Of a stretch of 64,000 nucleotides of DNA, positions 39,975 to 52,359 are shown in pieces. This DNA comes from Eutreptiella sp. 'Long Island Sound 2002'. Its lineage: Eukaryota; Euglenozoa; Euglenophyceae; Eutreptiales; Eutreptiaceae. A model generated the notes under the pieces. That model was not told the origin of the DNA, ran no database searches, and was given only the letters and a program-made list of their open reading frames with translations. How positions within the stretch are numbered: the first letter of the stretch is position 1; every line of letters begins with the position of its first letter. Location: positions 19,544,612-19,608,611 of the forward strand of contig OZ038392.1 in the NCBI GenBank assembly GCA_964036045.1, read 5' to 3'. Position numbers and translations under genes: made by a program.

Positions 39975-41425
39975 GCTCTCCCCTGATGTGCTTTGAGGCG
40001 CTTGTGAGGCCGACGAATCGTCCCTTACTTGCTTGCTCTCTTCCATCTTTCGGTGACAGAGTGGCCATATACCCCCCCCTGCTGAATCCAGAGGAGGATG
40101 GCCCCTCTCTTCAATTCTATTCGTCACTCCCCACCTGCTGAATCCTTGGGAAACCAGGTAGGGCGACTGACCTTCATTTTTCTGAGCTCTTGGGGCCTTG
40201 AAGCCCATACGACGTTGCGCAACGGATGCCGCTGTCATCGGCATTGCGATTTTTTGGTGTGTGGTCTGGTTCCATGGCACTTGCGGAATCCAGACCAGTC
40301 GACGTGTGTCTCGAGACTATATATGGCCTGAACTCAGGCGTTTTCCTGTCCACCCTCCTGCATTGCCTTATCCTGACCGTGGCGTGGTTTGGCGCTCTGT
40401 CCAGAGCGTGTTTACACGCCTATTTACCCAGATTATTGCTTGTTTTTCTGCCCTCCAGGATGTGTGCATCTGTATGTTAAGTGTCATCAGCCCATCGCTG
40501 AGTGATGGACTGTTTTTCACCACGAATCGGGATACAGAGGCGCCTTGAGTCGCCGTGTACATATTCATACAGCCTGGTCCAGCCTGGACCAGTACTTGAT
40601 TACAGATTCTACTGATTGAGTGCCCGTGATACCGTGTTGCCCTATTCGCTGTGATGTGTGGAGATCCTGATGGCGCCAGGCGGGAAGCCCAGTTGCCTGA
40701 CAACACTCCCAGCGGTCCGCCACTGTCAGTCCCAGTGTGAGCCTACCGATTCGCAGACGCACTTGCATTCAGATGGCGGCCTCCGGTGCTCCTGACCTCG
40801 GTCAGTCTGCCTGGGAAACTGGTGGTTTGAGGAGTCGACGCCTCCGCCCACACTGCATGAGGACTCCCTCATGTATGGCCTTCGTGGCAGTAGGGCGAGG
40901 GAAAAGACGGCCTTGATGCCCGATCCCTTCAGGAGGAGTTCCCTTAAGATCTGGGGTTCTTAAGGAGTTCAACTATGGCACTCTGGACTCGCGTCGTATG
41001 GATATGGACATGGTGCGCCCGAGGAAGGACCCGTGGGGACTCTCCCCAGTCGGCGGGCCTTGGGAAGCTTGGGGTAGCCTGATGGATCTTTGTGGTCGCT
41101 CTCGACCTGTGGGACCACCTCGGTCGACGTGTGTCGCCTGTGTTGGCCGTGTATGCCACTGCCACTGTGGTGGTGACCGTAGCAGCCGGCACCCGGTGCG
41201 CCTGGTATTGGTTAACGGGTCCTTTGGATGCCGAACAATCGCCGCCAAGACCCGGGACTTGATACTTGATACTACACATGTGCTACGAGCTTATACAAAA
41301 GCATACCTATCTTACTGTGACTTACTGAAGTGAGGATGTGACACCCCCCCCCCCCCTTCAGACGAGGGTCCTGGGTACCCGCTGCCACCCTTGAGTGTTA
41401 TCGAGCCCCCCCCAGGGTTTGCTCT
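39975..41425 (+). other. C1 3' noncoding region
   Basis: About 1.45 kb between pol and the polypurine tract. It is conserved in C2 (55755-57213), with small indels. It includes a 9-bp inverted repeat CTGGTCCAG/CTGGACCAG near 40577-40595 and a poly-C run around 41342-41356 whose length differs from C2. No ORF is supported. Confidence 0.6.
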
Positions 41426-41436
41426 AAGGAGGGGGG
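41426..41436 (+). promoter_or_regulatory. Polypurine tract of C1
   Basis: AAGGAGGGGGG directly precedes the 3' LTR (TGAAGCGG), the expected plus-strand primer site. Confidence 0.8.
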
Positions 41437-44381
41437 TGAAGCGGTACCCAGAACCCCATGGCCAGGTTACGGCATACAACCGGTCTCCGGTCCACTAACC
41501 CCATGTACGGCGTGTTCCGTGCCGTGAAACCCCGCATCGGCAACCGATGCACCGCCAGCGGAGATTTGTATATCAGAATGTCAGGAATCAACAGGGTTTT
41601 ATTCTCATAATGTTTCCGTCAATTTTTACGCTTCCGTTCTGATATTCACTATTTTGACCGCTGGCGGTTGGATCGCGACTTTACCGTAACCGCCAGTTTA
41701 ACTGTTTATAATGGAAATTTTAACGCAATCCGTCACGAAGGCTCCAAAGCCTTCAGGAACTGCATGGACGCTTCCGCAATTTTCATAATTAATACTCGCA
41801 ACCTTAATCCGAATTTTTCAGGATGTCGAAATCGGATTTTCGACTTCGACATCCCCGCACTTGATTTGACCTCTTTCGAGTGGACCTACGTGCTTCCCTA
41901 TGCACGAATCAACTTTCCTTTTATCCTGCCCTCCATTTGTCTTAAAGATATGGGCAAAACAAAATTGATTCGTGAGGCCACTTGTGAAGGTCATATCTCG
42001 TGTTGCTTGCGAGGATTGACAATAAGGAAACGTGGGATGTATTCACAATACTCCCGACGTAATTTAGGAAGCATTATATGCCTTGCGTCTCCACACGTGC
42101 GCGCTAGTGTAATGGATCATGGTCAACAGGGTAGAGTTTGCGTTACAACTCATTGGCCATGATATTGCGTGCGATAAGATAACTTTCGAGTGTAGCGCGC
42201 AAGTGTTGGTGTTGCATAGGAACTCTCCTTGAGTTCCTATGAGCGATTGACACAAAGTTATGCCCTTGGAGGGGCATGACATATCGTGGTGGGAGCTACC
42301 TTTTTGGGCAATATGTGGTATGTGCCATGTGTTGTGTTGCGTGCCCATTTGGCGGGTCCATTACTCCAAGCCAAGCCCGCCAATGGACCTCATATTGTGC
42401 AAGCCCCTTCTCCATACTCCCTACCGTCAATTTCATGCCTAACCTTCGTGAAGGGAAGCTTGTGTGGTGATCCCGAAGCGATGCGTTGGGAGCAAGGTGT
42501 GTGTTTTGCAATTTTCCATATTTTCATGTGCCCACTTGGGAAGTGGCGCTCGTAACCTTTCAAGGCGCCCCAAGTGGAGCACATAAGTGGGATCGGAGGT
42601 CATTGGTGTCAAGTCATTGTGTTTAGAAGGATTAAGCGATTGCACGATCCAAGCCGAAGATATTATAATATAATTGTGCACCTCTCCAGGCACTTTTGTG
42701 TGTGCTTGTGCCAATTTTGCCGTTTTTGGCCCGTCATGATGTCAAGTGGCGATCGTGTATCTCAACGTTGCGCTCAATTGACATCATGACCCAAGTATGA
42801 TATGAGGGTACATACTTCGGTGCCCAACATATCTTGGACCCGGCGAATAACTCCTCTTAGGCTTGGCATACCGTGGCCGCCATGTTGGCGATTTGGGACT
42901 ATCCCAAATCATGGGCTCACTTGGCGACCCTGCCATTCCCAATATCGGAGGAGTTGGGCGACGCCCAAAAGATATGTTGGACCAATATGACTTGATACCA
43001 ATCCTATGGCACACTCCGGTCCGAGTCGGGCATGTGCCTCATTTGCCCCAACCATGAGTGTGCGCATTTCTGGCCATTTTGAGCAATTTTCCACTTTTGC
43101 TGCCCGCCGTGCACTATGTTCTAACCCTCGTGCACGCCGGACGCATGGACCAATGGACCATATATGACATGGGTGTTATGGGTAGTGGTCCCCATGGTCC
43201 ACACACCACGTGGGCGAAGCGGAGCCACCTTCGTTAAGGCGCTAGCCCAAAGTGAGTGTGGGCAATTTTGCAATTTTGGCATTTATGGACCCCATTGGGA
43301 TCGTCACCACGCCAAGTGGCATGCAGATCTTCGGAAGCGGAGGGCATGGCAGTCTCTGTTGGACTCCCGGTGGATTGCGTATGGAATGGCGGATCCGATC
43401 TCCAAGCCGGCGTGGAGATATACTATTGGGAGCACACCGAATTTTGGCTCATTTCAAGCAGCCAAAATGACCCCACTTTGGGACCCCAATTTCCCCCTTC
43501 CGTGTGGTCAATTGGCGGCCCCATTCCCCTATGCCCACAGGGAGCCCGGACCTAATTCCAAGTTGTACACTCAGATATAAGTCCTAGGTCCTGTCTCCTA
43601 CCCTGTGAGCCATTGGCCTTACCTTGGCCGGGCGAGCCACGCGTGGGCATGACGCCAATTTTGGTGATTTTGGCATCATGACCCCACTTGACTCATCCGT
43701 GCTGCCCTGATGCCGGAACCTCAAAGGGAAGCAGGTTGGGTGAGGGCTCCAGGGAGTTCGTATTCAAAGGGCATAGGGTCAGTTACCTCGTCCCTACCTC
43801 TGGCGGGTCCGGATGAGGGGTCAATTTTGGGGATTTTTGAGTTAGTTTCAGTTTGGGCTGAAACAGCCCATTTTCAGCTACCAACTCCTGGGTGATAATG
43901 GCGGGGCCATATCTCTCGCTCAGAGAGGAGTTGGGACCTGCCGCTAAGGGAGCAGGGGGAGCTACTGTCGGTTGACCTTGGAGCCCTTTGGTACCCAGGA
44001 ACTCGCCTGTGGCTAGGCGGGACACCTCTCCCACTGGCAGGGTTTCAGGGTCCGGACTGAGCAGGGCATGGGTTGTGTTTGAGCCCCCGCCCCCACCAGC
44101 CACTGAGAGGGTCGGACCTGGGATTGGGATACGAGTTAGGACTGAGTGTCTATTGTCCTGTAATGCCCTTACCCCAGTCCAGTCTTAACCCCATGTGTAC
44201 ATATCCTGATGTGTTGTTGTACATACATTTGTTCCCTCTTTGCAGAGTGGCAAGGATTCTGAAACGCTTTGTCACATGACATGAGCGCATTGATGCCCCT
44301 GTGAGCGTAGTGCTTTGCCTGCCTGCTCACTTGCGCGTGTCCCGCAGCGTCCCGTGGCCGGCCCCCCACGGGAACGCGTCA
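41437..44381 (+). repeat. C1 3' LTR
   Basis: 2945 bp, closely matching 27285-30230. It shares with that copy the CATGTACGGCGTGTTCCGTG variant near its start. Scattered single-base differences, for example TTTTTCAGG here versus TTTTTAAGG in the 5' copy, show some age since insertion. Confidence 0.85.
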
Positions 44382-44385
44382 TTAT
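44382..44385. repeat. Target-site duplication of element C1, right copy
   Basis: TTAT, matching 27281-27284. The C2 5' LTR resumes here with AATATAATT. Confidence 0.8.
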
Positions 44386-46101
44386 AATATAATTATGCAC
44401 CTTTCAAGGCACTTTTGTGTGTGCTTGTGCCAATTTTGCCATTTTTGGCCCGTCCTGATGTCAAGTGGCGACCGTGTATCTCAACGTTGCGCTCAATTGA
44501 CATCATGACCCAAGTATGATATGAGGGTACATACTTCGGTGCCCAACATATCTTGGACCCGGCGAATAACTCCTCTTAGGCTTAGCATACCGTGGCCGCC
44601 ATGTTGGCGATTTGGGACTATCCCAAATCATGGGCTCACTTGGCGACCCTGCCATACCCAATATCGGAGGAGTTGGGCGACGCCCAAAAGATATGTTGGA
44701 CCAACATGACTTGATACCAATCCTATGGCACACTCCGGTCCAAGTCGGGCATGTGCCTCATTTGCCCCAACCATGAGTGTGCGCATTTTTGGCCATTTTG
44801 AGCAATTTTCCACTTTTGCTGCCCGCCGTGCACTATGTTCTAACCCTCGTGCACGCCGGACGCATGGACCAATGGACCATATATGACATGGGTGTTATGG
44901 GTAATGGTCCCCATGGTCCACACACCACGTGGGCGAAGCAGGGCCACCTTCGTTGAGGCGCTAGCCCAAAGTGAGTGTGGGCAAGTTTGCAATTTTGGCA
45001 TTTGTGGACCCAATTGGGATCGTCACCACGCCGAGTGGCATGGAGATCTTTGAGAGCAAAGGGCATGGAAGTCTCCATTAGACTCCAGGTGGATCGCGTA
45101 TGGAATGGCGGATCCGATCTCCAAGCCGGCGTGGAGATATACTATTGGGAGCACACCGAATTTTGGCTCATTTCAAGCAGCCAAAATGACCCCATTTTGG
45201 GACCCCAATTTCCCCCTTCCGTGTGGTCAATTGGCGGCCCCATTCCTCTTTGCCCACAGGGAGCCCGGACCTAATTCCAAGTTGTACACTCAGATATAAG
45301 TCCTAGGTCCTGCCTCCTACCCTGTGGACCATTGGCCTTACCTTGGCCGGGCTAGCCACGCGTGGGCATGACGCCAATTTTGGTGATTTTGGCATCATGA
45401 CCCCACTTGACTCATCCGTGTTGCCCTGATGCCGGAACCTCAGAGGGAACCAGGTTGGGTGAGGGCTCCAGGGATTTCGTACTCGAAGAGCATAGGGTCA
45501 GTTGCCTCGTCCCTACCTCTGGCGGGTCCGGACGAGGGGTCAATTTTGGGGATTTTTGAGTTAATTTCAGTTTGGGCTGAAACAGCCCATTTTCAGCTAC
45601 CAACTCCTGGGTGATAATGGCGGGGCCATTCCTCTGGCTCAGAGGGGAGTTGGGACCTGCCGCTAAGGGAGCATAGGGAGCTACCGTCAGTTGACCTTGG
45701 AGCTCCTTGGTACCCAGGAACTCGCCTGTGGCTAGGCGGGACACCTCTCACATTGGCAGGGTTTCAGGGTCCGGACTGAGCAGGGCATGGGTTGTGTTTG
45801 AGCCCCCGCCCCCACCAGCCACTGAGAGGGTCGGACCTGGGATTGGGATACAAGTTAGGATAAAGTGTCTATTGTCCTGTGATGCCCTTACCCCAGTCCA
45901 GTCTTAACCCCATGTGTACATATCCTGATGTGTTGCTGTACATACTTTCGTTCCCTCATTTCAGAGTGGCAAGGATTCTGAAACGCTTTGTCACATGACA
46001 CGAGCGTATTGATGCCCTTGTGAGCGTAGTGCCTTGCCTGCCTGCTCACCTGTGTGTGTCACCGCAGCGTCCCGTGGCCGGCCCCCCACGGGAACGCGTC
46101 A
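44386..46101 (+). repeat. C2 5' LTR, second part
   Basis: The remaining 1716 bases of the C2 5' LTR, ending GGGAACGCGTCA. Together with 26052-27284 it makes about 2949 bp. Near its end it shares with the C2 3' LTR the variants TGTTGCTGTACATACTTTCG and CTGTGYGTGTCACCGC, which differ from both C1 LTRs. Confidence 0.85.
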
Positions 46102-46539
46102 AAAGCGTTTCACCGCCGCGGGGTTACCCAGCCCTCGCGTGCCACTCGGGGCCACCCACCCCGAGCAGCGCGGCACAGCCCGCAGCTCGCAGCGCAGCGC
46201 AGCAACTCGCAGCGCAGCGCAGCAGCTCGTAGCGCCGCCCAGCGACAGCGCCGAGTTCGTCACGGAGCCAGCAGCGCCGTCCAGAGCATCGCCCTGACCG
46301 CGCAGCAACCGTGAAAGAGGTGCACAGACCAGGACTCCTGCATCAGCCCCATCGGCCGACCCGGAGTCCCATCGGCCGACCAGCAAGGCCGCGTCAACCA
46401 CCTCCACAACCACCGGCTGACCAGCACCAGCCGCACTTCCAATCCAGTGCTGCAGCACCCTCCTCAACAACCACAACCAGTTCGTTGAGTTGAACGAGTA
46501 CACATCAAGGACCTCAAGACCAACTACGCCCCCGCTGCC
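46102..46539 (+). other. C2 untranslated leader with GCAGC repeats
   Basis: Counterpart of the C1 leader with few changes. The GCAGCGCAGC tract lies around 46180-46235. The GTG codon used as a possible earlier start in C1 is GTA here, which supports the downstream ATG. Confidence 0.6.
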
Positions 46540-47742
46540 ATGGTGAATTGGCAAGAAGCGGGTAGGAGGTGGCCGCAGCCCCACCCCCATGTGGCGCGCC
46601 TGCTGCGCGGATTGCTGTGGGACCAGCAGTACCGCTACAGCAATCCCCAGTGCGAAGGCGGCATGCCCGGGAGCTTCGAGCTCCGCGAGGACATGGGGGA
46701 GGACCGCCTGCGGGCAGTGGAGGAGTGGCTGCGGGCGGAAGGGTACGAGTACCGCTTCCGCCGCAAGCGCTGGAGGACGTGGACCCGGCCGGACAGGCCC
46801 GGCGAAGGGCTGCGCCCCGACGGGATTGAGGAGGACGAGGACCCCAACGCCTACCCGTCAGGCGCCTTGATCAACGTCTCCCTGTGGGACGTGATCGAGA
46901 AGAACTTCCCGGAACCGGGGAGCGAGCGCAGGCTGCAGGGCAGCAGCAGCGCGTCTCCGGCGACGGAGAAGCGGTCCGCCGGGGACAGGAGGCGGGACCG
47001 GAGGTGGCGGGAGTACCAGGAGTCCCTGGCCGCCGAAGCCGCCCAAGGCGCCAAGGGCGGAACCCCAGCCCCCAGTCCCCAACGGGCCAATGGTGGTCAT
47101 CACCCCGGCTCCACCACCCTTGGCGACTACATCAAAGTCGCCAGGCAGACCAAGGCCAAGCCCCGTCCGCTGCTCCTGAAGCCCCAGCAGGCCTCAGCAG
47201 GCCCCAGCAGCGACGTGGAGTCGGCCCACCGCGGGAGGATGCCCACCGACCAGGCCAGCTCCAGCAGCAGCGCCGCTCCCGCCCAAAGGGACGTGGCGCG
47301 CGCCTGTGAGCGCGTCTGTGGGGCGCCCTGCAACCTTCGGGTTGCCCGGCAACGGGCCACGCAGCTGAACGCTGCCGTGGAGGGCGCCGTCGGCATCGCC
47401 CATGAGGAGGCCACCGAGTGGGGCAGAGGCATGGACTACCACGCCTCGAAAGTGGCAGCCATCGCGGCCGGTCTCACGGCTGCGGCCGCCCATGAGGCAG
47501 TGGCTGCCCGGATCAGGGCAACCGACGAGGAAGCCCGCCGGACGCAGGAGGCCATTGCCTGCAAGGAGGCCGAGGTGAAGGCGCTGGAAGAGGCGCTTGC
47601 CCAAGAGAGGGCAAAGAAGGAGGCGGAGGAAAGGGCCCACGCCGAAGCAACGGCTAAGGCCCAGGAGGACGCCGCCAAGAAGGAAGCCATCGAGGCCGCG
47701 CGACGGAAGGTCGCTGAGGAGAAGGCCAAGACGGAGGCATAG
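46540..47742 (+). pseudogene. gag: Element C2 gag, N-terminal part, ends at a nonsense codon
   Basis: ATG 46540 starts the same protein as C1 gag (MVNWQEAGRRW). The frame runs 400 codons into the coiled coil and ends at TAG 47740-47742. C1 has GAG at this codon (GCGGAG versus GCATAG). The rest of gag follows in the same frame. Confidence 0.8.
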
Positions 47743-50700
47743 CTGGCGGCGTTGGAAGCGCAGAAGGCGCGGCTGCAGCAGGCCCGGGAAGCCGAGGCGG
47801 CTCGTGCTCGGGAAGAAGCCGAAGCGCGAGCTGCCGCGACCACCGCCGCCGCAATGGAGGAGGCAGAGGCCAAACTCCGCCGCGAGACTCCCCCGGGAGG
47901 ATCACGAGTGGAGACCCTTCGAAAGTTTTTCGAAGAGGACGCCTCCTCCAGGATGACGCTGGATGAGGCGGACACGGGCAGCAGTGGGAGCAGTGGCACC
48001 ACCGCCCATCGACGGAGGAAGGGCAAGGGGAAGACCCCCGACAGGCCGCGGAGGCCAGCGGGTGGACACCCCCATGACAGTGACCCCTTCTTCACCGCCA
48101 GTGACGGGGATGAACGAGGCCGCCGACATCGCCAAGTGGTGGCTTGGACGGGCGGAGGCGGCGGAGACGTCCCCATGGAACCGGAAGGTGAGGATGAGGA
48201 TCTCCCTCCTCCCTACCGGAGCTCGGAGTCTTCCGTGACCGAGACGCCCAGGTGGGGCGACATGGACGAGGATGACGACATGGAGTTCGGCATCACGAGG
48301 AAGCGCCCATCCTCGGACCCACCGAGGCGACCCGGCGGAGACCCACCGGGACCCCCTGGCGGAGGACCATCAGGACCCCCTGGAGGACGCCCACCGAGTG
48401 GACCCCCTGGAGGCGGACCACCGGGCGGGGGAGGACCCCCTGGACCGGGCGGACCTGGCGGAGGCCCTCCTGGAGGACCCCCTGGGGACCCCGACGACCC
48501 ACCAGGGAACGGCGACCCGGATACCACCTGGTGGTGGATTGTCTACCTCCGCAGGAGAGTCCAGTTGCTCAAACTGGAGGTAGACACGGGCAAGGGCGAG
48601 ATGGCTCGCATCTCCACGGTCGCCGCGCGCGCGCAGAAGGAGCTTGACATCGCCAGGGCCGAGACCAAGTCGCTGACCAACGTCGTCAGCGCGGCCTGCA
48701 GGAGAGGCTGGACGCGCTGGAAGCCCGTGGGAGCGTCAGCAGCGACCACCCCCCCCCTGGAGTCTGGCTCGTCGGACGACGGCTGGGGACCCGGACCAGG
48801 TCCAGGCAGACCCCACGCCCCCGGCGGAGCCCCCAGGAGTCGCCCCAGCGCCAGTGCCCCCTCTCTCACCGCCTCCTCTCACCACAGCGCGGGCCGCCGC
48901 AACGAGCGCGTGCCGCCCGGCAGTGGCAGTGAGGAATGGCGCGATGAGTGGCTCAGCGCGGACTACCACAACCGCCGTGCTCCACCGCGGACGCCTGTAC
49001 GCCCCCGACGCCCGGCACCAGCCCGGGTGCCCATCCCCAGGGCTGGAGGACGTTATGGTGGACTCAGGGATGAGGTCCCCAGAGGAGACGTGGAGTGGGA
49101 TGTCGGCGAAGGTGAGGACCTGGACCTGTACACGGAGGAGTTCGACATCAGCCCGCCGCGTGGTGTACGACGGGAGGCCGCTGAACGCGGCCGCCGGCGC
49201 CGTGATGAGGATGCGTACATGGATGCAGTACGGCGTGAACATTTCGGTTCAGCGTACGTGGAGGAACCGCGGCGTAGCCACAGGGATTCCATGGAGGAGA
49301 TGGACGTGTCGGCCGTGGGAGTCCGTGGGAGAGGCGGATGGGAACCTCGGTCGACCTCGCGGCCGGCGTTCATGGTCTCTAAGGCCGCGGATGCCGCCGT
49401 GTGGGAAGACTTGAAGGACATCAAGCCCCCCATGTACGACGGCAACCCCCTCAACCTCGACCGCTTCTTGGAGAAGCTGGACGATTGGGGGCTGACCGTC
49501 ACTGAAGACCTGCCTCCCGCTGATGCGGAGAAGTATGTCTTCAAACGGTTCAGGTACCGCCTGCCGGAAGTGCTCGGAGACTTCATGGCGACCAAGGAGG
49601 GGAAAATCAAGACCCTCAAGGAAGCCAAGAAGTGGCTCAACGAGCAGGAGCGGGTGGACGCTCCGCAGGTGGCTGCCAAGCGCTGGAAGTCCATCAAGCT
49701 TGAGCATGATGGACGGGAGATCCGCCTACGAGAGTGGCGAGACTTCCGAGGGAAATACACCCTCTTCCGCCGCAACGTGGAGGATTGGAACGAGGGTGAC
49801 GAGCAGGCTCGCCTTGACGTCGCGGTCGCCCGGCCTCAACCCGCGGGTGTGGTGGAGGTTTCGGTACTCCTTGAGTACTTCCTCGCCAACCCACTCCAGG
49901 ATCTCGTCGCAGCTCATCCGCGCCGGGATGGGCTGCAGACGGATGGTCTGGCCGCTCAACTCACAATTGTCAAGGCGCCACATCGCGGTCTTCTCGCGAT
50001 CGCCCGAGACGGTGATGAGAAGAGCGTTCCGCAGGGAGTGCCGTTTGACATGCCGGGCCTCCTTCTCTCTCGCCCAAGCCACCACGTTCGTATGATACTC
50101 CTTGGGGAGCATCATCTTGACCGTGTGGTTGGACTTGGCCCTCTTGGATTCCTCCTTGGTGACCCTCTTGACGTTGGCGAGGGACCTGGCGGGGAGGCTG
50201 CCATGGACCCAGCGGGAGCCGGCGGCGATGAGACTCTCGTTGACGATGACGACGACGATGAGCCCGCCGAGGTGGCCGTTTGTGCCTTCGTGGCCAGGAA
50301 CCTGAGCGCGGGGAGCAAGCCGGGAAACTGGAAGCCCCTGCAGCAGGGTTGGAGGAAGCAGGAGAAGAGGGACCCTCGCCGCATTGGCGACCCTCCGCTG
50401 TCCTTTGGGGAGTTCATACGAGCTCACCCGCAGGGCTGTTACGTGTGTTATGGGAGGAAGAAAGGCTTCAACCATGACCACCGAACATGCCCCGTCCACA
50501 AGGCCGACACGGAGGCTTACAAGAAGGCGCACGGGTCGAAGAAGCGTGCGCCCGCGGGCATCCGGGAAGCCAAGGTGGAGGTGGACAGGGACGAGCTCTC
50601 CAAGCTGGTGTCGCAGGGGACCGAGTTGGCCAAGGAGATCCAGGAGATCAAGCGGAACTGGGTCCCCAGGTCGGACAACAAGAACAAGGAGAACAACCAG

Positions 50701-50817
50701 AACAACCAGAACAAGGACAAGGACAAGAAGCCTACTCGTGGTGAGAGGAGGAAGAGAGGCGTCAACGACGTTGAGGCCGAGGAGAACACCCCCTCTTCCA
50801 CAACCGACGCCCCCTAG
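47743..50817 (+). pseudogene. gag: Element C2 gag, remainder, with internal inversion
   Basis: The frame reopens after the TAG and runs to the natural gag stop TAG (50815-50817). It covers the end of the coiled coil, the Gly/Pro tract, the Gag core and the Cys/His cluster. Near 48690-48760 a 2-base and a 1-base insertion cause a short compensated frameshift. At 49814-50169 the sequence is the exact reverse complement of C1 33972-34327, and 29 bases upstream are missing. By chance the inverted segment is open in this frame, so the stretch looks coding although its protein is scrambled. Confidence 0.8.
49814..50169 (-). other. 356-bp inversion within C2 gag
   Basis: Read on the minus strand, this segment encodes the C1-type Gag residues KRVTKEESKRAKSNHTVKMM through LRPGDRDV. 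Ends are TTGACGTC (left) and ACCCTCTT (right). C1 bases 33943-33971 have no counterpart, so the inversion came with a 29-bp deletion at one junction. Confidence 0.85.
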
Positions 50818-52359
50818 CGGAGCCCCTGCAGCCGAGGGCCCCAGCTAGGGCGGTCGCAGGATGGTGACGTGGGAAGCGCCGAACCATCCCAGTCGGGAGT
50901 CGATAAGCACAAGGGGACTGCCGCGGGCGGAAGGCCCGGTCCGGCGCCCAGTCGCGGAGGCGGGGTGAGGGCAAGTGAAGGCACGACCCCTTGCACCCGT
51001 CCGTCCTTCGCGACCAAGAATGTGTTTGATGTACTACAGGATCTATCCGAGAGTATCGGAGGATCACCCGGACCGCAGCTGGATGCTGCAGATGGGCAGC
51101 CTGAGCCCATTGTCCACGACCTGCACCAGTCGCTTGTCGAGCTTCTGGAACGGCCGGAGATCCTGAGTTTGCACGCCGTGCGCCGTGTCGGTCGCGAGCG
51201 GCAGTTGCATCTTAAGGTCCGTGCCTTATGCGGGGAAGTGGAAAAGGTATTCGACGTGTTGGTCGACACGGGAGCTCAAGTCAGCTTGGTCAAGGCTGGC
51301 CTACTTCCACCAGAGTGTCTGACCGACAGTCGGAAACCTGTCAGGCTGAAGGTGGGGAACGGCCAGTACATGGTGGGAGGCACGAAGGAAGCGGCCATTG
51401 GGCTGCAGTTCGTGAACCATCGTGAGCTGAGCCGCCCAGACCTCGGCAAGGAAATCCTCCTGCACGGTCGCTTCTACGAGGCCGAGATGGACTGGGACAT
51501 GATCGTCGGGTACGACTTCATGATGGAGACGGACTCCGGTGTCCTCCCGGCCCAGGCCTCCATGACCCTGTACCAGGACGACCAACTCTCGTGGCTTTCG
51601 TCACCTGAGCACCATGTGGAATGCCAATGGATCCACCCCGAACGCAATCAGCTCGAAGTGGCCGCGCTGGACACTGAGCCAACTGGTCCTGCAAACCAGG
51701 AGTACGGCGTAAGGCCGGAAGTGGCGAACCGAGTTGTCGCGGACTTGGGAGCTTCGGATCCGGCTCTGGATGCGTTCTCTTCAGGAACCTCCGCCCATCT
51801 GCGGGTGTGTGAGAAGTACTGGAGCGCACAGGACTCCGCGTGGAAGAAGCACTGGGGTCCGCATCAAGGATTGATGTGGATCCATTGCCCCCGTTGGGAC
51901 ATTCCAAGAGCGATAGCGAAGATTCGCAAGGACCGCTCCAAGGCAGTGCTGGTTGTTCCTATGGGATGCACCGAGGAGGAAAGTACCCAACATTGGGTAG
52001 CCTCATTAGCCAACATGACCTTAAACAAGGTCGTCCTACCGGCTGGAGAGAGTGTCTATCAGGACGCTAAGGGACAGCCCATGCCACCCCAGAGATGGCC
52101 AACGGAATTCCACTATGTGGATGGGGGCCTTGATCAGGCCGACACCACGGACTTCGTGTGTGTCAACCGCATCATAGCGGAGCCTTGGAGGCAATGCTTT
52201 GCGGTTCCCCCTGTTGACATCGAGGAATCGGAATCGGAAGAGCCCCTCATTGAAGAGGAGTGGGATCTGGTTCAGGGGTATATGGATCAGCCCTTTCACG
52301 ACTGGGGAAACCAGCGTGAGGGCAAGGGCCAGGATAGAGCCTGGTGGGAAGTGGACTCG
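50818..52359 (+). pseudogene. pol: Element C2 Pol, protease part, before a frameshift
   Basis: In frame with gag after its TAG, as in C1. The protease VLVDTGAQVSLV is intact, followed by the linker GRFYEAEMDWDMIVGYDFMM and later WWEVDS. After 52359 one A present in C1 (CTCGATCGTC) is missing, shifting the frame. The old frame runs on to 52554 as nonsense. Confidence 0.8.

Larger units (their letters stand above)
27285..44381 (+). mobile_element. Element C1: 17.1-kb Ty3/gypsy chromovirus inserted in the LTR of C2
   Basis: Two LTRs of 2946 and 2945 bp enclose a leader, a 1436-codon gag, pol with protease, RT, RNase H, integrase and chromodomain, and a 1.46-kb 3' noncoding region ending in a polypurine tract. 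Ends are TG...CA and the target-site duplication is TTAT. C1 lies in the same orientation as C2 and within an AT-rich site of the C2 5' LTR. It is the most intact element in the window: the only lesion I found in coding sequence is a TAG at 38322-38324. Confidence 0.9.
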
